Assembly (NCBI RefSeq): GCF_030295405.1 | Contig: NZ_AP027080.1 | Span: forward strand, 4,076,001-4,140,000 | Source: Mesoterricola silvestris | Lineage (GTDB): Bacteria; Acidobacteriota; Holophagae; Holophagales; Holophagaceae | DNA length: 64,000 bases | Direction: 5' to 3' | Shown here: positions 53,601-60,595 of the stretch, one piece after another | How the letters are laid out: every line of letters starts with the position of its first letter | Numbering within the stretch: the stretch's first letter is position 1 | The notes under the pieces: model-generated | Seen by the model: the letters and a program-made list of their open reading frames with translations, nothing else | Databases searched by the model: none | Told to the model about the DNA's origin: nothing | Made by a program: the position numbers and the translations under genes

Positions 53601-54920
53601 GAAGAGGATCCGCGTCTCCAGGTCCACCGGCGCGTCCTCGAAGGGCAGGGACTGCATGGGCAGGGTGCGGGCGTCGAAGTGCGCGTCCCGGTTCTCCCGG
53701 GAGAGGCTGGCGTCCCGGAAGTGCACGCGGCCCGTGTCCAGGTCCACCTTCACGCCCTTGCCGGCGTGGAGGGTCCCCTTGCGCTGGATGCGCTCCTCGT
53801 CCACGGCGAAGGCCCCGGCCTCGCTGCTGAGGTAGAAGGCCTCCTCGGTGAGGGCCCACCGGCTGGGGCGGAAGCCGTGGCGGTCCAGCCGCGCCCCCAC
53901 GGTGTTGCCGTCGGAGTAGAGGATGATGGCCGGGCCGTCCCAGGGCTCCATGGCCCGGCTCCAGAAGGTGTAGAACTCGCTCCGCGCGCCCGCGGGCGCC
54001 GGCGGCATCATGATGGCCAGGATATCCTCGATGTGGGGGATGGCGCTGCGGTACAGCAGGGCCTCCACCATCTCGTTGAGGCTGCCCGAGTCGCTGATGC
54101 CCGTGCGGGTGAGGATCTGGTCCCGGCGAAGGCCCATGTGCCGCTCGCGGCTGTGGGCCCAGGAGCGGTTGCCGGCGATGGTGTTGATCTCGCCGTTGTG
54201 GGCGATGCGCCGGAAGGGCTGGGCCTTGTCCCAGGAGGTGCGGGTGTTGGTGGAGAAGCGGCGGTGGAACAGCGCGAAGCGGGTGCGGTACCTCGGGTCC
54301 TTCAGGTCCAGGTAGAAGCGGTCCAGGGCGTCGGAGCGGGTGAGGGCCTTGTAGACGATGGTGCTGCCCGAGAGCGACGTGAAGAAGAACTCGTGGTTGA
54401 TGCCCTGGTCGGACTGCCGGGAGCGCACCTCCTGCTTGACGGTGTAGAGGAGCCGGTCGAAGGCCAGGTCCGTGCGGCAGTGGGCGGGGCGCTTGACGAT
54501 GGCGTGCACCATGGCCGGGCAGCAGCGCGCGGCCTCCTCCCCCAGCACCGTGGGATCCACCGGCACGTCCCGGAACGTGAGGATCTCCAGGCCGTGGTAC
54601 TCCATGGTGGAGGTGAAGACGTTCAGGCTCCGCACGCGGCGGGCGTAGTCCTGGGGCAGGAAGAGGCTGGCCACGGCCACTTCGCCCTTGCGGAACCCCA
54701 GGAGCTCCCAGGGGATGTCGGTCATGACCCCGGCCCCGTCGCCGGTGAGGGGATCGGCCCCACAGGCCCCCCGGTGCTCCATGCAGGCCAGGGCCCCCAG
54801 GGCCTCCTCCAGCAGCCCGTGGGTGGCCGTCCCCGTCCGGGAGGCCACGAACCCCACCCCGCAGGCGTCCCGTTCCGCCCGTGCCGGTCGTCCGAACAAT
54901 CCCTGGTCAGGGTCCTCCAT
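50589..54920 (-). CDS. gltB: Glutamate synthase, large subunit
   Basis: 1443 residues. It combines ammonia from glutamine with 2-oxoglutarate to yield glutamate. The N-terminal amidotransferase nucleophile is Cys20 in ERDACGVGF, so a ~19-residue propeptide would be removed. Central and FMN domains carry SAKLFTAIGLGDELMEKFFPG, MREVGGRSNSGEGGENPYYY and GGDGGTGAATLGSMKHAG. The 3Fe-4S cluster ligands are CIMARVCEKNTC. The C-terminal GXGXG beta-helix is present (GGGRIVVRP, GATGGTLHV). GGAGG precedes the ATG. No small subunit (gltD) lies in the window, so the electron donor is encoded elsewhere. Confidence 0.96.
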   Translation of the reverse strand: MEDPDQGLFGRPARAERDACGVGFVASRTGTATHGLLEEALGALACMEHRGACGADPLTGDGAGVMTDIPWELLGFRKGEVAVASLFLPQDYARRVRSLNVFTSTMEYHGLEILTFRDVPVDPTVLGEEAARCCPAMVHAIVKRPAHCRTDLAFDRLLYTVKQEVRSRQSDQGINHEFFFTSLSGSTIVYKALTRSDALDRFYLDLKDPRYRTRFALFHRRFSTNTRTSWDKAQPFRRIAHNGEINTIAGNRSWAHSRERHMGLRRDQILTRTGISDSGSLNEMVEALLYRSAIPHIEDILAIMMPPAPAGARSEFYTFWSRAMEPWDGPAIILYSDGNTVGARLDRHGFRPSRWALTEEAFYLSSEAGAFAVDEERIQRKGTLHAGKGVKVDLDTGRVHFRDASLSRENRDAHFDARTLPMQSLPFEDAPVDLETRILFSFTEEEQERLLYPMAAEGREPIGSMGDTARPNVFSLEPRPFFDYFYQNFAQVTNPPLDYLREENVTDLRVFLGRKPNIFFPKDLLPLEPAVEAAYPVLSLGEMRYLESLARRTPSTSHIIPRTFPMTFPRTGGPEGFRPAVERLVADVLRAVEQRCTVIVLSDRDADYDHPPIPGLIALRAVVSALNHSGLRLDASIVVETGEARTPHHVAALLSFGASAVCPSLALRIARGDEHRLLKGLDPDQRERNFVKALVSGLLKILAKSGISVIQSYISAKLFTAIGLGDELMEKFFPGNASPIGGIGYLELAGDVLQKTALCREAGGRLGNTWQFREDPRGQGGEVHAMTTARARLVHQAVDGGPGAAEAWRAYLAAGEASAPISVRHLFDLKPLGEPIALEEVEPAPAILARFGAGAMSFGAVSAESQRDLILAMREVGGRSNSGEGGENPYYYTDGITATTKQVASARFGVNAEYLVTGRELQIKVAQGAKPGEGGQLMAVKVDASIARARFSMPGVDLISPPPLHDIYSIEDLKELIYELRQVHPGALISVKLVSGVALGTIAVGVAKAGADILYIAGGDGGTGAATLGSMKHAGLPVEFGLAEAHRALAENGLRGQVELRADGALLTGRDIVVAALLGAEGFDFGKLLLVAEGCIMARVCEKNTCPAGIATHDPKYKARYRGSKDQVVRLLRHLAEDVRAQLAAMGARTLGELAGRTDLLATSARHAEWLSQRKLHLDRFLVPPTPFRARGAGAGGEEVSPLNRRILEDALKGGGEALAYPISTRDRAVLATLSGRMATPGSAPLGPFRFTFQGSAGQGFGVFLVDGIEAVLFGEGNDSVAKGMGGGRIVVRPWARSSFAPEENAIIGNCALYGATGGTLHVHGLAGDRFAVRNSGATAVAEGAGLHACEYMTRGTVAFLGRISGNAGAGMTGGKIFVDRQYEACVNANYVRAEALDEADALEFRLLLEDYAGTTSSRTALALLEDWGRTRERFAKFVPYRL

Positions 54921-54936
54921 GGCTGCCTCCTTCGAG

Positions 54937-54952
54937 CGCAATCCCGAAGCCC
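54937..54952 (-). promoter_or_regulatory. Candidate σ54 promoter before gltB
   Basis: On the minus strand GGGCTTCGGGATTGCG has GG and GC 10 nt apart and an intact TTGC, but the -24 half is poor. The start it predicts would fall inside the ribosome site, leaving an unusually short leader, which argues against it. A dyad that could be an activator site lies 52-107 bp upstream. Confidence 0.3.
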
Positions 54953-55003
54953 CATGGTCCTCGCCCGGGGGCGAATCCACCTATTCGATTTTCAAATGCG
55001 ATA

Positions 55004-55043
55004 ACAAAAATGTCCGACGCTGTTTTATCTATGACATTTTTGT
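55004..55043. promoter_or_regulatory. Perfect 11-bp dyad between gltB and the NifA-like gene
   Basis: ACAAAAATGTC (55004-55014) and GACATTTTTGT (55033-55043) are exact inverted copies separated by 18 bp. The right arm ends three bases before the activator ATG, the left is 84 bp from the gltB ATG. The core CATTTTTGT recurs upstream of amtB. The likely protein is the NifA-like activator. Confidence 0.65.
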
Positions 55044-55046
55044 AGC

Positions 55047-56576
55047 ATGGCCCGCCCCCTGGACACCGACCCCTTCGCTTCCCTCCTGGAGATCAGCGCC
55101 GCCCTGGCCGCCGTGGACACCCGCCAGGCCCTGGCCCGGGTGCTGGAGATCCTCCGGGAGGCCCTGGGGGCCGCCAGCGGCGCCATCACCCTGGCCGACG
55201 GGGAGACCGGGGCCCTGCGCATCGAGGCCTCCTTCGGCTTCACCTCCGCCGCGGAGGGCATCCAGTACCGCCCCGGCGAGGGCCTCACGGGCATGGTGTA
55301 CCAAAGCGGCAAGGCCATCGTGGTGCCCAAGATCAGCGAGGAGCCCCTCTTCCTGAACCGCAGCCGGGTGCAGGGCCGCAGGGCCCGGGGCGAGCTGTCC
55401 TTCTTCTGCCTCCCCATCTTCCTGGACGGCAAACCGGCGGGCACCCTGGCCCTGGCGGTGCCCTACCGCCAGGACCGCGCCTTCCAGCGGGAGACCGCCA
55501 TCCTCCACCTGGCCGCCGCCATGACCGGCCTGGCCGTGAAGGTGGCCCGCCTCACCGCCGCGGACCGCCAGCGGCTGCTGGAGGAGAACCGCACCCTGCG
55601 CAACGAGCTGCAGGAGCGCTACGAGATCCGCAACCTCATCGGCAACAGCCACGTGATGCGCCAGGTCTATGAACAGGTGGCCCAGGCCTCCCCGGCCAGC
55701 ACCACGGTGCTCATCCGGGGCGAATCCGGCACCGGCAAGGAACTGGTGGCCCGGGCCATCCACTATGCGTCGCCCCGGTCCGAAAAGCCCTTCGTGAAGG
55801 TCAGCTGCGGCGCCCTGCCCGAGACCCTCATCGAATCCGAGCTCTTCGGGGTGGAGCCCGGCGCCTTCACCGACGCCCGCAGCAGGCGCCCCGGGCGCTT
55901 CGAGCTGGCCCACGGCGGCACCCTCTTCCTGGACGAGATCGGCGAACTGTCCCCCAGCACCCAGGTGAAGCTCCTGAGGGTCCTGCAGGAACGGGAATTC
56001 GAGCGCCTGGGGGGCGTGACGGCGGTGAAGGTGGATGTGCGCGTGGTGGCCGCCACCCACCGGAACCTGGAGGCCGCCATCCAGGACGGCACCTTCCGGG
56101 AGGATCTCTACTACCGCCTCAACGTCTTCGACGTGTTCCTGCCGCCCCTGCGGGACCGCTCCACCGACATCCTCCTCCTGGCCGACCACTTCGTGGAGAA
56201 GTTCTCCGTGGCCCAGGGCAAGGACGTGCGCCGCATTTCCAATTCCGCCATCGATATGCTCATGGCCTACCACTGGCCCGGCAACGTGCGGGAGCTGGAG
56301 AACTGCATCGAGCGCGCCGTGCTGGTGTGCGAGGGCGGCGTCATCCACGCCCACCACCTGCCCCCCACCCTCCAGACCGCCGAAGCCTCCGGGACCTTCC
56401 TGGGCTCCTCCCTGGAGGAGGCCGTGGGCAGCTTCGAGCGGGACCTCATCCAGGACGCCCTCAAGAGCGCCCGGGGCAACCGTGCCCGCGCCGCGCGGCT
56501 CCTGCAGACCACGGAACGGATCCTGAACTATAAGACCCGGAAGTACGGGATCGCGCCGGAGAGATTCAAGGCGTAG
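55047..56576 (+). CDS. NifA-like σ54-dependent activator (GAF-AAA-Fis)
   Basis: 509 residues. GAF domain (about 15-170: FGFTSAAEGIQYRPGEGLTGMVYQSGKAIVVPKIS), a coiled linker, then a σ54 AAA+ domain with Walker A GESGTGKE, GAFTDA loop (GAFTGA in the classical consensus) and Walker B GGTLFLDEIGE. The C-terminal helix-turn-helix (NRARAARLLQTTERILNYKTRKYGI) closely follows the NifA pattern. No receiver domain is present, so activity would be set by the GAF ligand or PII. It is divergent from gltB and followed by amtB-PII, so its likely job is ammonium assimilation rather than nitrogen fixation; no nif genes are seen. There is no clear ribosome site before the ATG; the operator arm takes that place. 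Confidence 0.9.
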   Translation: MARPLDTDPFASLLEISAALAAVDTRQALARVLEILREALGAASGAITLADGETGALRIEASFGFTSAAEGIQYRPGEGLTGMVYQSGKAIVVPKISEEPLFLNRSRVQGRRARGELSFFCLPIFLDGKPAGTLALAVPYRQDRAFQRETAILHLAAAMTGLAVKVARLTAADRQRLLEENRTLRNELQERYEIRNLIGNSHVMRQVYEQVAQASPASTTVLIRGESGTGKELVARAIHYASPRSEKPFVKVSCGALPETLIESELFGVEPGAFTDARSRRPGRFELAHGGTLFLDEIGELSPSTQVKLLRVLQEREFERLGGVTAVKVDVRVVAATHRNLEAAIQDGTFREDLYYRLNVFDVFLPPLRDRSTDILLLADHFVEKFSVAQGKDVRRISNSAIDMLMAYHWPGNVRELENCIERAVLVCEGGVIHAHHLPPTLQTAEASGTFLGSSLEEAVGSFERDLIQDALKSARGNRARAARLLQTTERILNYKTRKYGIAPERFKA

Positions 56577-56654
56577 GGCCAACACGGTCGGTGCAACCCA
56601 ATCCGGAAGCCGGGATTCCGCAAGGACTGCCATCGAGGGTTCAGTTTCATCCCC

Positions 56655-56800
56655 TTCATCCCTTGCATCGGCGTTCATCCCTGTTCCGCAGGGCCAGCCT
56701 TGGGATGGGTCGGAGTGCTGTTACCCATGGAGCGACCCACTCCTGGGCTGGCCCTGCGGAACAGGGATGAACGCCGATGGAAGGGATGAAGGGGAGGATG
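56655..56800. repeat. Large palindromic repeat related to dispersed family B
   Basis: The left arm (CATCCCTTGCATCGGCGTTC … CTGTTCCGCAGGGCCAGCC) is mirrored by the right arm (GGCTGGCCCTGCGGAACAGG … GAACGCCGATGGAAGGGATG), almost 50 bp each, about 45 bp apart. The arm sequence CGGCGTTCATCCC-GTTCCGCAGGGC and the TGGGTCGGAGTGCT piece inside match the left third of the repeats at 25.06 and 43.86 kb. As RNA it would fold into one long stem. Confidence 0.8.
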
Positions 56801-56831
56801 GGGTCCAGCCTTCCATTGGGAGAACTTGATT

Positions 56832-56870
56832 CATTTTTGTCGTTCTTATTAAGAATAATTACATTTCTGT
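56832..56870 (+). promoter_or_regulatory. Twin CATTTTTGT boxes upstream of amtB
   Basis: CATTTTTGT (56832-56840) and CATTTCTGT (56862-56870), both followed by CG, lie 30 bp apart start to start, close to the 31-bp offset of the two arms of the gltB/activator dyad. They sit 83-121 bp upstream of the σ54 promoter, a normal enhancer distance. Confidence 0.55.
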
Positions 56871-56952
56871 CGAATCGTCTTCAAGAGAGTTTTGCCACTA
56901 TTTGTTGTTTTTATTTAATTTAACACATCACAAATCCGAAATACAGGTACCT

Positions 56953-56968
56953 TGGCATGGGGCATGCT
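56953..56968 (+). promoter_or_regulatory. σ54 (-24/-12) promoter of amtB-PII
   Basis: TGGCATGGGGCATGCT matches the TGGCAYR-N4-TTGCW consensus at every defined base but one, with GG and GC 10 nt apart. The start site would be near 56979, about 30 nt before the amtB ATG. Confidence 0.8.
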
Positions 56969-57009
56969 CCCTGGAGTGCACGGGGCCAAACCCCGGCGCG
57001 AGGGGAATC

Positions 57010-58665
57010 ATGAAACCAACCTTCTTTGACGATCCCATTTCGGGCTTCTGGGGCAGTGTCACGCCGCGGAACCTGGGGCGCGCCGGCCTGCTCCTCCTGG
57101 CCATCCTCCTCCTGGCTCCGGCGGCCTTCGCGGGGGACCCCGGCGGAGGGGCCACGGGGGGGATCCAGAACGTGCCGGCCCAGGTGCAGGGGAAGCCCAC
57201 GCTTCAGGAGGTGGGGGCGGCGCTGGGGCAGACCCGGGTGGCGCTCAACTTCGTGTGGGTGCTGGTGGCGGGCTTCCTGGTGATGTTCATGCAGGCCGGC
57301 TTCGCCCTGGCGGAGACCGGCTTCACCCGCGCCAAGAACGCCTCCCACACCATGATGATGAACCTCATGGTGTACGCGGTGGGCATCCTGGGCTTCTGGG
57401 TCTGCGGCTTCGCCCTCCAGATGGGGGGATCGGGCGCGGCCGCGGGGGCCGTGCTGTCGGCGCCGGAGAGCATGGGGCACCTGGCGGGGCCGGTGATCCA
57501 CGGCAACGTGTGGGGGCTCTTCGGCACCCGGGGGTTCCTCCTCACGGGGCAGACCTACGACGTGTCGGCCTTCGCCATGTTCCTCTTCCAGATGGTCTTC
57601 ATGGACACGGCCCTCACCATTCCCACGGGCGCCATGGCCGAGCGATGGAAGCTGAGCACGTTCATGATCTATGGTCTCGTGGGCTCGACCCTCATCTACC
57701 CGGTGTACGCCTGCTGGGCCTGGGGGGGCGGCTGGCTTTCCCAGCTGGGCCGGACCCTGAACCTGGGGCACGGCTACGTGGACTTCGCGGGTTCCGGCGT
57801 GGTGCACCTCACCGGGGGCGTCATGGCCTTCACGGGCGCCCTGATCCTCGGGCCCCGGCTGGGCAAGTTCGTCAAGGGCAAGGCCCAGGCCCTGCCGGGC
57901 CACAACCTGCCCATGGCCTTCCTGGGGTGCTTCATCCTCGCCTTCGGGTGGTTCGGGTTCAACGCCGGCTCCACCCTGGCCGGCACCGATCTGCGCATCG
58001 CCGTGGTGGCGGTGAACACCATGCTGGCCTCCGCCGCGGGCGCCACCTCGGCCTACCTCTACACCTGGATCCGCTACGGCAGCCCCGACCCCTCCATGAG
58101 CGCCAACGGCCTCCTGGCGGGACTGGTGGCCGTCACCGCCCCCTGCGCCTTCATCGGCGCGCCCGCGGCCATCCTCGTGGGCCTCGTGGCCGGGGTGCTG
58201 GTGGTCGTGGCCGCGCTCTTCGTTGAGAACACGCTGAAGATCGACGACCCCGTGGGGGCCATCGCGGTGCACGGCGCCAACGGCATCTGGGGCCTCCTGG
58301 CCCTGGGCCTCTTCGCCGACGGCACCTACGGCCAGGGCCTCAACAACGGCCCCGCCGGGGGCGTCACCGGCCTCCTCTACGGGGACCCCCGGCAGCTCCT
58401 GGCCCAGGTGGCGGGTATCGCCGCCAACCTCGTCTACGTGGGCGCCGCCAGCTTCGTGCTCTTCAAGGTGCTCGACAAGGTCATCGGCCTGCGCGTGGCG
58501 CCGGAGGTGGAGCTCCAGGGCCTGGACTTCCACGAGGTCTCCGCCCCCGCCTACCCCGGCGAGGGCCAGCTCATCGGCTCCTCGGTGCTGGTCTTCGAGA
58601 AGCACCCCCCCAGGCCCGCCGCCCCCGCCCTGTCCACCGCCGCCGTCCAGGAGGCCCGGTCATGA
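57010..58665 (+). CDS. amtB: Ammonium transporter
   Basis: 551 residues. A signal-like first helix (GLLLLAILLLAPAAFAG) and a ~35-residue periplasmic spacer precede the eleven-helix Amt core, which makes the protein longer than typical AmtB. Core marks: FMQAGFALAETGFTRAKNA, FLFQMVFMDTALTIPTGAMAER, the pore histidines in GSGVVHLTGG and AVHGANGIWG, and GFNAGSTLAG. The channel conducts ammonium into the cell and is gated by PII. The ATG at 57010 follows GAGGGG and lies downstream of the σ54 promoter. The PII gene overlaps its last codon by 4 nt. Confidence 0.95.
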   Translation: MKPTFFDDPISGFWGSVTPRNLGRAGLLLLAILLLAPAAFAGDPGGGATGGIQNVPAQVQGKPTLQEVGAALGQTRVALNFVWVLVAGFLVMFMQAGFALAETGFTRAKNASHTMMMNLMVYAVGILGFWVCGFALQMGGSGAAAGAVLSAPESMGHLAGPVIHGNVWGLFGTRGFLLTGQTYDVSAFAMFLFQMVFMDTALTIPTGAMAERWKLSTFMIYGLVGSTLIYPVYACWAWGGGWLSQLGRTLNLGHGYVDFAGSGVVHLTGGVMAFTGALILGPRLGKFVKGKAQALPGHNLPMAFLGCFILAFGWFGFNAGSTLAGTDLRIAVVAVNTMLASAAGATSAYLYTWIRYGSPDPSMSANGLLAGLVAVTAPCAFIGAPAAILVGLVAGVLVVVAALFVENTLKIDDPVGAIAVHGANGIWGLLALGLFADGTYGQGLNNGPAGGVTGLLYGDPRQLLAQVAGIAANLVYVGAASFVLFKVLDKVIGLRVAPEVELQGLDFHEVSAPAYPGEGQLIGSSVLVFEKHPPRPAAPALSTAAVQEARS

Positions 58666-59021
58666 AGCTCATCACCGCCATCGTCCGCCCCGAGAAGCTC
58701 GACGACGTGAAGACCGCCCTCTTTGCCGTGGAAGTCACCGGCATGACCATCCTCAAAGTCGCCGGCCACGGCGGCGAGCGCGTCGCCTTCGAGTCCTACC
58801 GCGGCGCCCCCCTGGTCTACGAGTTCCACGAAAAGATCCAGCTGGACATCGCCGTATCCGAACCCTTCGTCGACATCACCATCGACGCCATCGTCAAGGC
58901 CGCCCGCACCGGCGAGGTGGGCGACGGCAAGATCTTCGTCCGCCCCCTCGAGCGCGTCGTACGCATCCGCACCAACGAAACCGACACCGATGCCCTCACC
59001 CCCGACCCGATGCGGTTCTGA
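58662..59021 (+). CDS. PII-family signal protein with altered T-loop
   Basis: 119 residues and aligns without gaps to enterobacterial GlnB. Kept: the KLITAIVRPEKLDDVKTAL strand, TGMTI, Tyr46-Arg-Gly-Ala, Lys58 and the GDGKIFVRPLERVVRIRTNETD-type B/C-loop. Changed: position 51, the uridylylated tyrosine of GlnB, is Leu; Gln39, the 2-oxoglutarate ligand, is Glu; Arg38 is Gly. It is therefore probably not uridylylated and may sense differently. Coupling to amtB by a 4-nt overlap indicates a GlnK-like role in gating the channel, and perhaps in controlling the NifA-like activator. Confidence 0.92.
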   Translation: MKLITAIVRPEKLDDVKTALFAVEVTGMTILKVAGHGGERVAFESYRGAPLVYEFHEKIQLDIAVSEPFVDITIDAIVKAARTGEVGDGKIFVRPLERVVRIRTNETDTDALTPDPMRF

Positions 59022-59057
59022 GAGACGTGACGCTGGGGGATCGGGAGTACGGACCTA

Positions 59058-59196
59058 TCGGCCCGTTCCATCCGCCCCCGCCGGGGGCCGCGGGTTGAAG
59101 GGGTAGGGTTCCCCCCAAGGCCCCGACCCAACCGGGTTCCATCCGATCCCGCCGACCCACCGTGAGCGCTCGCAGGCAGTCTGCCTGCGAGCGCTC
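59058..59196 (+). repeat. Inverted repeat family C, left copy with terminal hairpin
   Basis: About 105 bp of shared sequence (CCCCGCCGGGGGCCGC, GGTTGAAGGGG, GGTTCCCCCCAAGGCC, GACCCA) followed by a perfect hairpin with 16-bp arms around one T: GAGCGCTCGCAGGCAG (59164-59179) against CTGCCTGCGAGCGCTC (59181-59196). It lies just downstream of the PII stop codon. Confidence 0.8.
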
Positions 59197-59287
59197 TCCC
59201 GTATCCAGGCGAGGACCAGGATGGGTCCAGGCCCAGGGTCCGGGAGCCTCCCACTTCCCCATTACCCATCGCCATTGGACAACGGCA

Positions 59288-59422
59288 AGCGTGAGCAGCA
59301 GCTTGCTGCTCACGCTACCGATGGGTCGGGGCCTCCGATCGGAACCCCGCTGGGTCGTGGCCTTGGGGGGAACCGCCCCCCTTCAACCTGCGGCCCCCGG
59401 CGGGGACGATGGACCGGGCCGG
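59288..59422 (-). repeat. Inverted repeat family C, right copy with terminal hairpin
   Basis: The minus-strand copy of the left element, about 85% alike by eye in the shared block. It also ends in a perfect hairpin, but of different sequence: AGCGTGAGCAGCA (59288-59300) against TGCTGCTCACGCT (59304-59316). It begins about six bases past the aminotransferase stop, so both convergent genes carry the same module in their 3' regions. Confidence 0.8.
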
Positions 59423-59427
59423 AATGC

Positions 59428-60579
59428 CTACCGGACCGAGGCCCCCTCCCGCAGCCCGACCTCCTTGAGCGCCGCCGCGAGGTACCCCACGGTGCGGTCG
59501 ATGTTGTGGAGTTTCTCCAGACCGAAGAGGCCGATGCGGAAGGTCATGAAATCGGCCGGCTCGTCGCACTGGAGGGGGACGCCGGAGGCCACCTGGAGGC
59601 CGGCGGCGAGGAACTTCTTGCCGGACTGGACGTCGGGGTCGGTGGTGTAGCTCACCACGACGCCGGGGGCCTTGTAGCCTTCGGCGGCGACGCTGGGGAG
59701 GCCGCAGCTTTCCAGGAGCTGGCGGGCCTTGGCGCCCAGCTCGGCCTGCTCGGCGCGCAGCTTCTCGAAGCCGTAGGCCTCCATCTCCTGCATGACGGCG
59801 CAGTCCTTGGCCAGGGCGTCGGTGGGCATGGTGGCGTGGTAGGCGTGGCCGCCCTTGAGGAAGGCGTCCATGATCGCCGACCACTTCTTCAGGTCGCAGG
59901 AGAAGCTGGAACCGGTGGTCTCGGCCATGACGGCCTTGGCCCTGTCGCTGAGCATGACCATGGCGGCGCAGGGGCTGCCGCTCCAGCCCTTCTGGGGGGC
60001 GCTCACCAGGACGTCGACGCCCAGGGCCTCCATGTCCACCCACATGCAGCCGGAGGCGATGCAGTCCAGGACGAAGATCCCGCCGGCGGCGTGGGTGGCG
60101 GCGGCCACGGTCTTGATGTAGTCGTCGGGCAGGATGATGCCGGCGGCCGTTTCCACGTGGGGGGCGATGACCACCGCGGGCTTCTCGGCGGCGATGGCGG
60201 CCACCACCTCGGCGGCGGGGGTGGGGATCCAGGGGGCCTGCTTGCCGGCGCCCACCTGGCGGGCCTTGAGCACCACGTGGGAGGAGGGGATGGCGCCCAT
60301 GTCGAAGATCTGGGTCCAGCGGAAGCTGAAGAAGCCGTCGCGAATGACCAGGGCCTTCTTGCCCGCGCAGAACTGGCGGGCCACGGCCTCCATGCCGTAG
60401 GTGCCGCCGCCGGGGACCAGGGCGACGCCCTTGGCGTTGTAGACCAGCTTGAGGATGCGGTCCATCTCGCGCATGACGAGCTGGAACTTCTTGGACATGT
60501 GGTTCAGGGCGCGGTCGGTGTAGACCACGGAGAATTCCATCAGTCCATCGGGATCGATGTTGGGAAGCAGGGCGGGCAT
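59428..60579 (-). CDS. Class V aminotransferase (alanine-glyoxylate / serine-pyruvate type)
   Basis: 383 residues. PLP enzyme with VPGGGTYGMEAVARQF, APHVETAAGIILPDDYIK, the Asp motif FVLDCIASG and the Schiff-base lysine in VSAPQKGWSG. The length and QKGWSG site fit the alanine-glyoxylate/serine-pyruvate group that transfers an amino group to glyoxylate or pyruvate. It is the third gene of an operon with a lactate permease and a cupin, which supports a role in two- and three-carbon acid metabolism. GAGGAG lies before the ATG. Confidence 0.9.
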   Translation of the reverse strand: MPALLPNIDPDGLMEFSVVYTDRALNHMSKKFQLVMREMDRILKLVYNAKGVALVPGGGTYGMEAVARQFCAGKKALVIRDGFFSFRWTQIFDMGAIPSSHVVLKARQVGAGKQAPWIPTPAAEVVAAIAAEKPAVVIAPHVETAAGIILPDDYIKTVAAATHAAGGIFVLDCIASGCMWVDMEALGVDVLVSAPQKGWSGSPCAAMVMLSDRAKAVMAETTGSSFSCDLKKWSAIMDAFLKGGHAYHATMPTDALAKDCAVMQEMEAYGFEKLRAEQAELGAKARQLLESCGLPSVAAEGYKAPGVVVSYTTDPDVQSGKKFLAAGLQVASGVPLQCDEPADFMTFRIGLFGLEKLHNIDRTVGYLAAALKEVGLREGASVR

Positions 60580-60595
60580 GGGTTCTCCTCGGGGA

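Larger units (their letters stand above)
56577..57009. other. 433-bp control region before amtB
   Basis: In order: a palindromic repeat (about 56650-56805), an AT-rich stretch with two CATTTTTGT-like boxes and a TTCTTA-TTAAGAA dyad between them, and a σ54 promoter. The last two are listed separately. No gene is supported; the frame open from 56902 would start upstream of the promoter. Confidence 0.6.
59022..59427. other. 406-bp gap with a second twin inverted repeat
   Basis: The gap lies between the convergent PII gene and aminotransferase gene. Except for ~35 bp at the left edge and a ~95-bp centre, it is made of the two family C repeat arms. No gene is supported. Confidence 0.65.

Noticed and set aside
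55047-56576. Evidence for nitrogen fixation from the NifA-like protein
   Set aside because: No nif structural or cofactor genes are present; the neighbours are for ammonium assimilation.
56902-57009. A longer amtB start at 56902
   Set aside because: The extension lies across the σ54 promoter and the predicted start site, so it would not be on the mRNA.
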